Of a stretch of DNA of 9,221 nucleotides, positions 1 to 5,106 are shown in pieces (positions within the stretch are counted from its first letter, which is position 1; each line of letters opens with the position of its first letter). This stretch comes from JBBDIK01 sp964640385 (GTDB lineage Bacteria > Actinomycetota > UBA4738 > JBBDHU01): positions 1-9,221 of the forward strand of contig CAZXFL010000045.1 of the NCBI GenBank assembly GCA_964640385.1. Reading direction: 5' to 3'. The notes below the pieces were generated by a model, which was given only the letters and a program-made list of their open reading frames with translations, did not search any database and was not told the DNA's origin. The position numbers and the translations under genes were made by a program.

Positions 1-97
1 TGGCTAGACAATGTTCGAACCGCCTCTGACCTGCTGAAACGGCTTTCAGAAATGCCCGCATAGCCCCTCACCCGGCACATTGCGGCCTGATTCGAAC
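1..97 (+). repeat. Interspersed repeat, copy 1 (5' end cut by window edge)
   Basis: First of four copies of a repeat of about 100 bp. Positions 1-63 read in one frame as WLDNVRTASDLLKRLSEMPA followed by TAG. The same reading with small changes recurs at 2885-2947 and 4912-4974. The first TTCGAAC box is at 14-20. After the TAG come 27 bases with no similarity to the other copies, then a second TTCGAAC at 91-97, 77 bases from the first. The 5' edge seen in copies 2 and 3 (CTGGCT before TGG) would lie just outside the window. The probable start codon of the hydrolase gene is 89 bases past the second box. The boundary and spacing are seen directly; function is unknown. Confidence 0.8.
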
Positions 98-171
98 GAT
101 GGGACTGATACGGTCGGCACGTTCGGGAGGAGTCGGCCCATCGGCACCGAGTGCGCCCGCAACAACTGATC

Positions 172-177
172 GAGGAG
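172..177 (+). promoter_or_regulatory. Ribosome binding site deciding the hydrolase start
   Basis: GAGGAG lies 8 bases before the GTG at 186. The longer frame from ATG 99 has no such site, and its extra 29 residues are low-complexity and unlike a metallo-beta-lactamase-fold N-terminus. The GTG is therefore preferred. Confidence 0.55.
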
Positions 178-185
178 ATCGCGAG

Positions 186-881
186 GTGACGCCACCGCAG
201 GAGATCGTCCCTGGAGTATTCGCCGTGCTGGAGGGGTTCGGCCAAGCATTCGTCCTGGTCGATGACGACGTCACCCTCATCGACACAGGACTTGCCCGCC
301 GCCACGACAAGATCACCGCAGTGGTTCGCTCCATCGGACGCGAGATCACGAATATCGCGCTCACGCATCACCATTTCGATCACATCGGCTGCCTAAGTCG
401 GCTTGGGGCGGGAGAGAGCACAGTCTTCGCGCATCCCTTGGACGCAGATGTCATCCGTGGAGATCGCGCCATCCCCGGGCTATCGGTGGGCGGCGTGCGG
501 AAGGCTGCGTTGAGCGTTTTGCGACCGGTGTTGTTCGGCGGCGATCCGCCGAGGTCTGGCGTGGACCGCGAGATCGTGGCTGGAGACGAGATCCCGGGGA
601 CTGGCGGTCTGCGCGCCGTGCACACTCCGGGTCATACGGCCGGTCACGTGTCCTTCATCCACGCGGGCAAGCGCATCCTGTTCGTGGGCGATGCCGCGGC
701 GAATCAGCGTCGGCTCGGCCTGCCACCGCCGTTCATGACTGAGGACATGCGCGAAGCGAAGCACTCGCTTGGCAAGATCGCAGCGTTGGACTTCGATACC
801 GCCGTGTTCGGCCACGGCAAGGTCATCTCGGGAAAGGCGAACGCCAGTTTTCGCAAGCTCGTTGATTCCCTCGCCGAGTAG
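186..881 (+). CDS. Metallo-beta-lactamase-fold hydrolase
   Basis: A 231-residue protein from GTG 186 (260 residues if ATG 99 is used). It has the metal-binding signature of the metallo-beta-lactamase superfamily in order: THHHFDH near residues 60-66, HTPGHTAGH with the third metal His near 150, the bridging Asp in LFVGDAA near 169, and a last His in FGHG near 210. That gives a full two-metal (usually zinc) set, so an active hydrolase or thioesterase-like enzyme is likely. No signal peptide or membrane segment is seen, so it is probably cytoplasmic. The substrate cannot be read from sequence; glyoxalase II-like, lactonase-like and persulfide dioxygenase-like members share these motifs. It converges on the sulfite-oxidase-like gene with only 15 bases between stops. 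A small inverted repeat (GAAGC at 881-885, GCTTC at 894-898) sits at that junction. Repeat copy 1 lies upstream. Confidence 0.9.
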   Translation: MTPPQEIVPGVFAVLEGFGQAFVLVDDDVTLIDTGLARRHDKITAVVRSIGREITNIALTHHHFDHIGCLSRLGAGESTVFAHPLDADVIRGDRAIPGLSVGGVRKAALSVLRPVLFGGDPPRSGVDREIVAGDEIPGTGGLRAVHTPGHTAGHVSFIHAGKRILFVGDAAANQRRLGLPPPFMTEDMREAKHSLGKIAALDFDTAVFGHGKVISGKANASFRKLVDSLAE

Positions 882-896
882 AAGCCGTGGAAAGCT

Positions 897-1949
897 TCAG
901 CGCACGGTGACGTCGATGAACTGGATCCCGTTGTTGCCGAACCCTCCAGCGTTCCACTCGGCAACGGCCGGTTGGGCATTGCCTGCCGCGTCGGTGGCTC
1001 GAGACGCGAGGACATGTGCCCCCGGCACGGCGTCCCAAGGGTATGACCAACCCCGCCATGCGAATTCGCCGATCGGAGGATCAAGAGCGGCTTCGGTCCA
1101 TTCGGTGCCACCGTCAACGCTGACCTCCACCTTCTTGATCGGACCTTGACCGGACCATGCGCGACCCTGCAGTATCTGTGCACCGGCATCGAGCGTACGG
1201 GCCCGAGTTGGGAAGGTCGGGATGCCCGGGGGGATCATCAGCGATCGCGGCGCCATCCGTGACACTGGGACGCCAGGATCGCCATCGTTGGCCTTGAGGC
1301 GGTAGGCGACGCGGTGCTGGTAGCCGTCGAACGACTCACGAACCGCCGTCATGCGGGCGAGCCATTTCACGTTCGTCATCCCATACCACCCCGGCACCAG
1401 CAAGCGCAGTGGGGCTCCGTGCTGGGGGAGGAGCGGCTGACCGTTCATGGCATAGGCGATCAGGGCCTCGCCACGCCGGATCTCCTCGATCGTGAGGGCG
1501 CGTTCGTAATCCTGCTCCTCGCCTCCCTCGATCCCCCGATCGAGCCCAGCGAAGGCGATCTCGACGGCATCGTCAGCGATGCCGGCTTCGTCCAACAGGG
1601 GCGCGACGGGAACGCCGGTCCACTCGGCGGTACCGATCGCCTCCCGCTGCCAGGGCTGACTCTGCGGCCACGTCTCATACAGGGTTCGGCCATTCCCGGC
1701 ACACTCCATGGTCGCTGCGATCGTAATCGCAGGTCGGGCCCGTAGCTCGTCTACCGTGAGCGCGAGCGGGTGCGCGACCGCGCCACCGATCTCGAGGACG
1801 TGTGATGATTCGTCGACGGCGGGGATGTCGTAGTGGATGAGCAGGTAGTGCATCCCCGCGGGTGTCAGGTCGTGGCGCATGCCTTCGAGCGGCATGCCGT
1901 GATTGCGTGCAGCTTGCGCTAGTTCGTCCCGGCTGAAGGTCTTCGACAC
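897..1949 (-). CDS. Sulfite oxidase-family molybdopterin oxidoreductase
   Basis: A 350-residue protein of the sulfite oxidase family, which binds molybdenum cofactor and in known members oxidises sulfite to sulfate. The N-terminal molybdopterin domain spans about residues 20-210. It includes ATMECAGNGR at 79-88, where Cys83 is the expected Mo-ligating cysteine, and LRLLVPGWYGMTNVKW at 181-196. The C-terminal dimerisation domain spans about 225-350, contains the VEVSVDGG strand, and ends in the family-typical FGNNGIQFIDVTV. Length matches the two-domain form. There is no heme domain and no Sec or Tat signal, so this looks cytoplasmic, unlike exported SorA/SoxC or YedY types; its electron acceptor is unknown. 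The start is GTG at 1949 with no strong ribosome binding site, but the N-terminus (RDELAQAARNHGMPLEGMRHDLTP) fits homologues as I remember them. It faces the hydrolase gene; a shared sulfur-related role is only a guess. Confidence 0.92.
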   Translation of the reverse strand: MSKTFSRDELAQAARNHGMPLEGMRHDLTPAGMHYLLIHYDIPAVDESSHVLEIGGAVAHPLALTVDELRARPAITIAATMECAGNGRTLYETWPQSQPWQREAIGTAEWTGVPVAPLLDEAGIADDAVEIAFAGLDRGIEGGEEQDYERALTIEEIRRGEALIAYAMNGQPLLPQHGAPLRLLVPGWYGMTNVKWLARMTAVRESFDGYQHRVAYRLKANDGDPGVPVSRMAPRSLMIPPGIPTFPTRARTLDAGAQILQGRAWSGQGPIKKVEVSVDGGTEWTEAALDPPIGEFAWRGWSYPWDAVPGAHVLASRATDAAGNAQPAVAEWNAGGFGNNGIQFIDVTVR

Positions 1950-2118
1950 AGCCCAAGGATGACAGAAACCTCGGCTCCTTGGTAGCCATCGTTCTCCGCA
2001 TGTCGAACGAGGCCTCGAGATCCTCGTACATGATCGTCCAACCAGGTCTCGGCGGTACCGGAGGCCGCATCGCCGGCGAAGAGCACGCCGGTCGACTCCG
2101 GCATGGTGCGATTGGAAG

Positions 2119-2130
2119 CGGTTGCAACCG
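2119..2130. promoter_or_regulatory. 12-bp perfect palindrome, possible operator
   Basis: CGGTTGCAACCG is a perfect 12-bp palindrome. It lies in the 266-base gap between the divergent sulfite-oxidase-like gene and the small frames at 2228. Palindromes of this size with a TTGCAA centre are typical of dimeric repressor sites, LacI-type among others. No repressor gene of that family is in the window. No protein reading of 1950-2215 is convincing, and nothing else is recognised there except a 10-bp CGAGGCCTCG palindrome near 2008-2017. Confidence 0.3.
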
Positions 2131-2227
2131 ATCGGATGTGGGCCGGGATCGCTCGAAACAAGCCGGGGATGGTGATGAGCCCTCCGACTTGCTGCCCACG
2201 TGAGGGACCCCTAGGTTGGAGCTTCGT

Positions 2228-2629
2228 TTGGGAGAGGGGAACTTGGACTTCACGGTAGATGGGTTGTCAAGCAACACCAAAGGGAAGGTCAAGCCTTGCC
2301 CACCACCTCCGGCCGGCGCCGCAGCACCTGCGGACAACCCTGCACCCGAGGGAGTGACAATCGATTCCGCGGTGGTCGAGAATGCACTTAACGATCTTGG
2401 CCTCAAGAAGAAGCCTCAGTCCATGACCGACGCGAAGGAAGCCTTCCCCGAGAAGGAGCAGAAGGGCCTGCTCGATGAAGCACTTGCTTCGGGGCTGGTA
2501 TTCATCGTGAGCGGAGACCTTGACCAAAAGGGGATCTCCTATGGAAACGTGCATGTGGCCGAGTTCTCGCAGCCGGATGGTAGTGAGCAGATGGCGAAGG
2601 TCTGGGCGACTCCGATCAGAGCATGTTGA
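2228..2629 (+). CDS. Unknown small protein, possibly 5'-truncated or frameshifted
   Basis: No family recognised. The start is uncertain. TTG 2228 is preferred because GGAG at 2218-2221 lies 6 bases before it; TTG 2216 and TTG 2243 are also in frame. About residues 22-42 form a Pro/Ala-rich linker after a single Cys. The rest (TIDSAVVENALNDLGLKKK onward) looks like a mixed alpha/beta domain ending in GISYGNVHVAEFSQPDG. The linker is what one expects after a lipoprotein signal, but no signal peptide is found here or in the other frames upstream. The N-terminus may therefore have been lost. The last 7 bases overlap the next frame. The two together read like one protein broken by a single-base shift near 2600-2625, which would make the C-terminal VWATPIRAC spurious. 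Confidence 0.55.
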   Translation: MGEGNLDFTVDGLSSNTKGKVKPCPPPPAGAAAPADNPAPEGVTIDSAVVENALNDLGLKKKPQSMTDAKEAFPEKEQKGLLDEALASGLVFIVSGDLDQKGISYGNVHVAEFSQPDGSEQMAKVWATPIRAC

Positions 2630-2844
2630 CGATCAAGACCAACAAGCTCTCGGGGGAGCTCTCGAACGGGACGCCTTACACCGGATTCACCGTGAATCTC
2701 CTCGACGGCGAGCAGGACACCGTCATCGTTGCTCCCCAGGGGAATCTTCTCTTCCAGATAACGGTCGTAGGCTCGCCGAAGTCGGCCGATGAGGAGAATG
2801 CAGCGTCGTTGATCGACGGGTTGGCCGCAGACCTGTCTCAGTAA
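2623..2844 (+). CDS. Unknown small protein, probable continuation of the preceding frame
   Basis: A 73-residue frame from ATG 2623, overlapping the stop of the previous frame by 7 bases. No ribosome binding site precedes the ATG, so it would depend on translational coupling or on the two frames being one gene. The composition is protein-like: alternating beta segments (GFTVNLLDG, DTVIVAPQG, LLFQITVVGS) and a short C-terminal helix (DEENAASLIDGLAADL). That is typical of the end of a small beta-rich extracytoplasmic domain. Read in this frame just before the ATG, the sequence gives GLGDSDQS. It would join smoothly to SEQMAKV of the preceding frame if one base were gained or lost. No family is recognised. 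Confidence 0.55.
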   Translation: MLTIKTNKLSGELSNGTPYTGFTVNLLDGEQDTVIVAPQGNLLFQITVVGSPKSADEENAASLIDGLAADLSQ

Positions 2845-2878
2845 CAGGCGCCTCCTGCCCGGTTTCGCTCGAAGTCTG

Positions 2879-2982
2879 CTGGCTTGGCTAGACAAAGTTC
2901 GAACCGCCTCTGACCTGCTGAAACAGCTTTCGACTGTGCCAATCTAGAGTCGTTTGAGCTCATATCGGGAGATTATTCGAAC
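2879..2982 (+). repeat. Interspersed repeat, copy 2
   Basis: Starts abruptly at CTGGCT shared with copy 3; sequence before it is unrelated. It reads LAWLDKVRTASDLLKQLSTVPI then TAG (2945-2947). Over the first 45 bases from TGG it differs from copy 1 at two positions; over all 63 it differs at 11. TTCGAAC boxes lie at 2898-2904 and 2976-2982, 78 bases apart, with 28 unconserved bases between TAG and the second box. It follows the unknown small gene by 34 bases and precedes the lipoprotein start by 107 bases. Confidence 0.88.
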
Positions 2983-3038
2983 GCGATCTGCGTGTGATGG
3001 CTGCGAGGATGGTCGTCCATACTCGGGGTCCGTGTAAC

Positions 3039-3061
3039 CAGGTCACCTGTGCGGGTATCCT
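3039..3061 (+). promoter_or_regulatory. Candidate promoter/operator of the lipoprotein gene
   Basis: CAGGTCACCTG (3039-3049) is an inverted repeat with 5-base arms around one base. TATCCT, a possible -10 hexamer, follows at 3056-3061, 29 bases before the start codon. No convincing -35 hexamer is seen, so this is only a candidate. Confidence 0.2.
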
Positions 3062-3089
3062 CTGGCGGACCGGAGAGGCAGGGAGAGAG

Positions 3090-3641
3090 ATGACCAAGAA
3101 GATGACGGCAGTCGCAATGGCGTGTGTCGCGGTCCTGCTGCTCGGTGCCTGCTCCAAGAGCAGCACCCCCAAACCAGCAGCATCGGTGGCAGCGCAGCCG
3201 AGTACCGCACCCGCGGCCGACGGCGCCATCACCATCGTCACCACGGAATACGCCTTCGCGATCCCCGAGATATCCGCCGGCAGCGACGAGCTCCTGCTGA
3301 AGAATGAAGGCGAGCAGGTGCATATGGCGGCGCTCGTGCAACTCCTCGATGGCAAGACGGTCGAGGATGTGGTGGCCTATATCGAAGAGCACGGGGCCGG
3401 TGGCAAACCACCGTCGTGGGCCAAGGAAATCGGCTTCGGCATCGCTGCACCCGGAAGCACGTCCCCAATCGGCCCAGCTGACGGAGAACCGGAGCCGGGA
3501 GCCACACTCGATTTCGTAGCAGGCGACTACGTCGCCCTGTGCTTGATCGCCGACGGCTCGATGTCGATGGACCAGAAGCCACCCAAAGGGGCCAAGACAC
3601 ACGCCGAGCTTGGCATGATCCAAGGTTTCACGGTTACGTAG
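3090..3641 (+). CDS. Cupredoxin-like secreted lipoprotein
   Basis: A 183-residue protein with a clear lipoprotein signal peptide: KK near the N-terminus, a hydrophobic stretch (AVAMACVAVLLL) and the lipobox LLGAC with Cys21 as the lipidated residue. It should be anchored on the outer face of the membrane. A Ser/Pro/Ala linker runs to about residue 45. A single beta-sandwich domain of about 138 residues follows, resembling cupredoxin-like proteins. The possible type 1 copper ligands are in the expected order: His78 in EQVHMA, Cys151 in YVALCLI, His171 in KTHAEL and Met176 in LGM. Copper binding and electron transfer are inferred from that spacing. The ATG at 3090 is preceded by GGGAGAGAG and starts the signal peptide exactly; an upstream in-frame ATG at 2994 adds an unlikely 32 residues. 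It stands alone, with repeat copy 2 upstream and a hairpin downstream. Confidence 0.85.
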   Translation: MTKKMTAVAMACVAVLLLGACSKSSTPKPAASVAAQPSTAPAADGAITIVTTEYAFAIPEISAGSDELLLKNEGEQVHMAALVQLLDGKTVEDVVAYIEEHGAGGKPPSWAKEIGFGIAAPGSTSPIGPADGEPEPGATLDFVAGDYVALCLIADGSMSMDQKPPKGAKTHAELGMIQGFTVT

Positions 3642-3683
3642 CGCGCACCACCTGCTGCATCACATCATGAACGCGGAACGATC

Positions 3684-3709
3684 GGGTCCAGGGCGCAGGT
3701 CCTGGGCCC
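3684..3709 (+). terminator. Strong hairpin after the lipoprotein gene
   Basis: GGGTCCAGG (3684-3692) pairs with CCTGGGCCC (3701-3709), giving a 9-bp stem with one G-T pair and an 8-base loop. It starts 42 bases after the lipoprotein stop and ends 18 bases before the next frame. No T-run follows, so it is a terminator candidate of the U-less kind seen in high-GC bacteria, or a transcript 3'-end stabiliser. Confidence 0.4.
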
Positions 3710-3727
3710 GAGTGCCATACTGCGTCG

Positions 3728-3979
3728 ATGATCGACGTCCAGAACTCGAGGACGATGCGTTTCGTCATCGACGTATCGGCCGCTCCTAGCGTCGCATGGG
3801 CTCTCATCTCCGATATCGGGCGCCACGGTGAGTGGTCTCCCCAGGAGTTCGAGGCCACGAAGGAGACCGCCGGCCCGATCCGTATCGGGAGCCGATACCG
3901 AACCGCCGGGCGCAAGGGCGCCCGCAAGGGAGTCCTCCGTACAACGGAGGTTGTTGTCACCGCGTTCGAACCACCATAG
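3728..3979 (+). pseudogene. Truncated SRPBCC-fold (polyketide cyclase/START-like) gene
   Basis: Eighty-three residues that match the first half of the actinobacterial SRPBCC family, whose members are usually around 140-150 residues. The first strand FVIDVSAAPSVAWALISD, the family-typical SDIGRHGEWSP at about 28-38, GSRYRTAG, and the strand TTEVVVTAFEPP are all present. In complete members FEPP is followed by further strands and the long C-terminal helix that closes the ligand cavity. Here TAG follows FEPP at once, and no frame downstream restores the missing half. The break falls at GTTCGAACC (3964-3972), which contains the box found in the repeat family. A 14-base inverted repeat (ACTCCC-TT-GGGAGT, 4030-4043) lies downstream. 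Probably non-functional; a deletion or recombination at the box is inferred. Confidence 0.7.
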
Positions 3980-4073
3980 CCCCTCCCGACAGCGCAATCT
4001 CCTAGTAGGTGTGGTCCCCTGAATCGGAGACTCCCTTGGGAGTGTGCCCTGCGGGACAGTCGTTCTTCTTCAA

Positions 4074-4167
4074 GACCTAGCTCGGGGCCGGCCTAGCGTT
4101 CTGCCGAAACAGATCTCTCAGTTGCCCATCGAGCACCCCTGACCGATCCGCCGGCCCTGATTCGAAT
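4074..4167 (+). repeat. Interspersed repeat, copy 4 (decayed)
   Basis: A degenerate copy, found by aligning CTGCCGAAACAGAT (from 4101) with CTGCTGAAACAGCT of copy 2. In frame it reads RPSVLPKQISQLPI against RTASDLLKQLSTVPI of copy 2. GAG (4131-4133) stands where the intact copies have TAG. A TTCGAAT box at 4161-4167 begins 30 bases after the start of that codon, as in copy 1. CTAG at 4077-4080 matches the CTAG near the start of other copies, with about 4 bases missing after it. The first TTCGAAC box is changed to CTCGGGG. It lies between the truncated SRPBCC gene and the 3' end of the methyltransferase gene. Confidence 0.55.
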
Positions 4168-4188
4168 GCTGATTCGACCTGGCGGCGT

Positions 4189-4854
4189 CTAGGAGCGGGA
4201 CCGTGGCCTGGCCGCAGCAAAGAGGGCCGCAGAACCGACGACGTCGACAGCCACGTCGCTGAAGGACATCTCCAGGATGCGGCGGAGCCCCTCCGCGGTG
4301 TCGTCCACGTTGTCGAAGGCCCCTTGCTTGTTGAACACCCGCAGGAACGCGCGCGCGGGCTTCGTGTGGTTGGCTTGGAGGCCGAGGACCGTCCCGCCGA
4401 AGAGGACTCCCTCCGGGCTGAGGACATCCGCGATGTTTCTAACGGCGACCGCCTTGTTTGCCTCTGGCCCGCGAAGGCAGTGAAGTACGAAGCTGAGTGC
4501 CGCGGAGTCGAACGGTCCGTCGACCGGGAGGGGCTTCATGACATCGGCCTCAACAGTGATCGGATGCCGTGTCTCGAGTCGCTTCGCCACGTGGCGAAGC
4601 ACGGTCGTATTGGGGTCCAGAAGCGTGATCTCCGTGCCGCGGGGCGGGTCCGCCTTCTCGATGAAGTAGCCGGTCCCCGGCCCAACATCGAGGTGCCGGT
4701 GCCCCATGTGCTGTCGATATCTGGCGACGCCCGGTGCTACGGGGACCTTCCAGACCGCCTTCGTCATGAACTTCAGCACCCACACGTCGTAGATCGCGAG
4801 CATCGCAGCGTTGTAACCGGACTGCCCCTTGTACGAGGGATCGGTCTTGTCCAT
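4189..4854 (-). CDS. Class I SAM-dependent methyltransferase
   Basis: A 221-residue soluble protein with the Rossmann-like methyltransferase fold. Motif I is HLDVGPGTGYF at 54-64, the glycine-rich loop that holds S-adenosylmethionine. An acidic residue ends strand 2 (TLLDPN, Asp80). DAD-like motif II is EADVMKPLP at 102-110. ALSFVLHCLRG at 119-129 follows strand 4, and VLSPEGVLFGGTVLG at 144-158 is motif III. The N-terminal YDVWVLKFMTKAVWKVP and C-terminal RVFNKQGAFDNVDDTAEGL resemble a group of small uncharacterised bacterial methyltransferases. The substrate is unknown. The start at 4854 fits the family N-terminus, although the ribosome binding site is weak. It is transcribed alone, divergent from the DUF917 gene, with repeat copy 3 between them. 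Its 3' end is 21 bases from decayed copy 4. Confidence 0.88.
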   Translation of the reverse strand: MDKTDPSYKGQSGYNAAMLAIYDVWVLKFMTKAVWKVPVAPGVARYRQHMGHRHLDVGPGTGYFIEKADPPRGTEITLLDPNTTVLRHVAKRLETRHPITVEADVMKPLPVDGPFDSAALSFVLHCLRGPEANKAVAVRNIADVLSPEGVLFGGTVLGLQANHTKPARAFLRVFNKQGAFDNVDDTAEGLRRILEMSFSDVAVDVVGSAALFAAARPRSRS

Positions 4855-4905
4855 GCCGGAAGCATTCCAGAGTCGCGCGACCTTGACGAGGACGCCGGGA
4901 CGGTG

Positions 4906-5009
4906 CTGGCTTGGCTAGACGCAGTTCGAACCGCCGCTGACCTGCTGAAACGGATTTCCAGCATGCTCGCGTAGGGCCTTCTTGGACGTTCTTGGCCCCC
5001 GGTTCGAAC
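4906..5009 (+). repeat. Interspersed repeat, copy 3
   Basis: Starts at CTGGCTTGGCTAGAC and reads LAWLDAVRTAADLLKRISSMLA then TAG (4972-4974). TTCGAAC boxes lie at 4925-4931 and 5003-5009, 78 bases apart as in copy 2. Twenty-eight unconserved bases separate TAG from the second box. Here the second box is extended to a GGTTCGAACC palindrome. The copy lies between the divergent methyltransferase and DUF917 genes, with 97 bases between its end and the DUF917 start. Confidence 0.88.
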
Positions 5010-5106
5010 CGCGGGCGGGGCCCACTTCGCGTGGATCTCGCAGGTATTCTGCTCGGATGCTCACCCACGCCAAGAACTGCGCTCCACCTGCGCGGGGAGG
5101 TTCCCG

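Noticed and set aside
99..185. N-terminal extension of the hydrolase from ATG 99
   Set aside because: No ribosome binding site of good quality precedes it, and the 29 residues are low-complexity. GTG 186 has GAGGAG at the right distance.
1919..2161. Small - strand frame with a VLFAGDAASG segment, considered as a decayed enzyme remnant
   Set aside because: The segment is suggestive, but nothing before or after it fits a family, and the frame runs into the molybdoenzyme gene out of register.
1675..2406. Long - strand open frame across the start of the sulfite-oxidase-like gene
   Set aside because: It overlaps that gene out of frame for much of its length, and its Pro/Arg/Ser-rich composition is typical of a shadow frame.
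4324..4974. Long + strand open frame antisense to the methyltransferase, ending in repeat copy 3
   Set aside because: Its upstream part is the antisense of a clear methyltransferase gene and has no family features. Only the last 23 codons belong to the repeat.
1..5009. Integron cassette array with attC sites
   Set aside because: The arrangement recalls one, but the boxes are TTCGAAC and not GTTRRRY/RYYYAAC core sites. No paired inverted arms of an attC hairpin are seen and no integron integrase is in the window.
1..5009. CRISPR array
   Set aside because: Copies are 0.7-2.8 kb apart with genes between them, not regularly spaced by short spacers.
4985..5030. tRNA gene or tRNA 3' end at the GGTTCGAACC of repeat copy 3
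   Set aside because: It resembles a T-loop, but the flanking bases do not form a proper T-stem, and no D-arm, anticodon arm or acceptor pairing could be found. The other copies lack even this resemblance.
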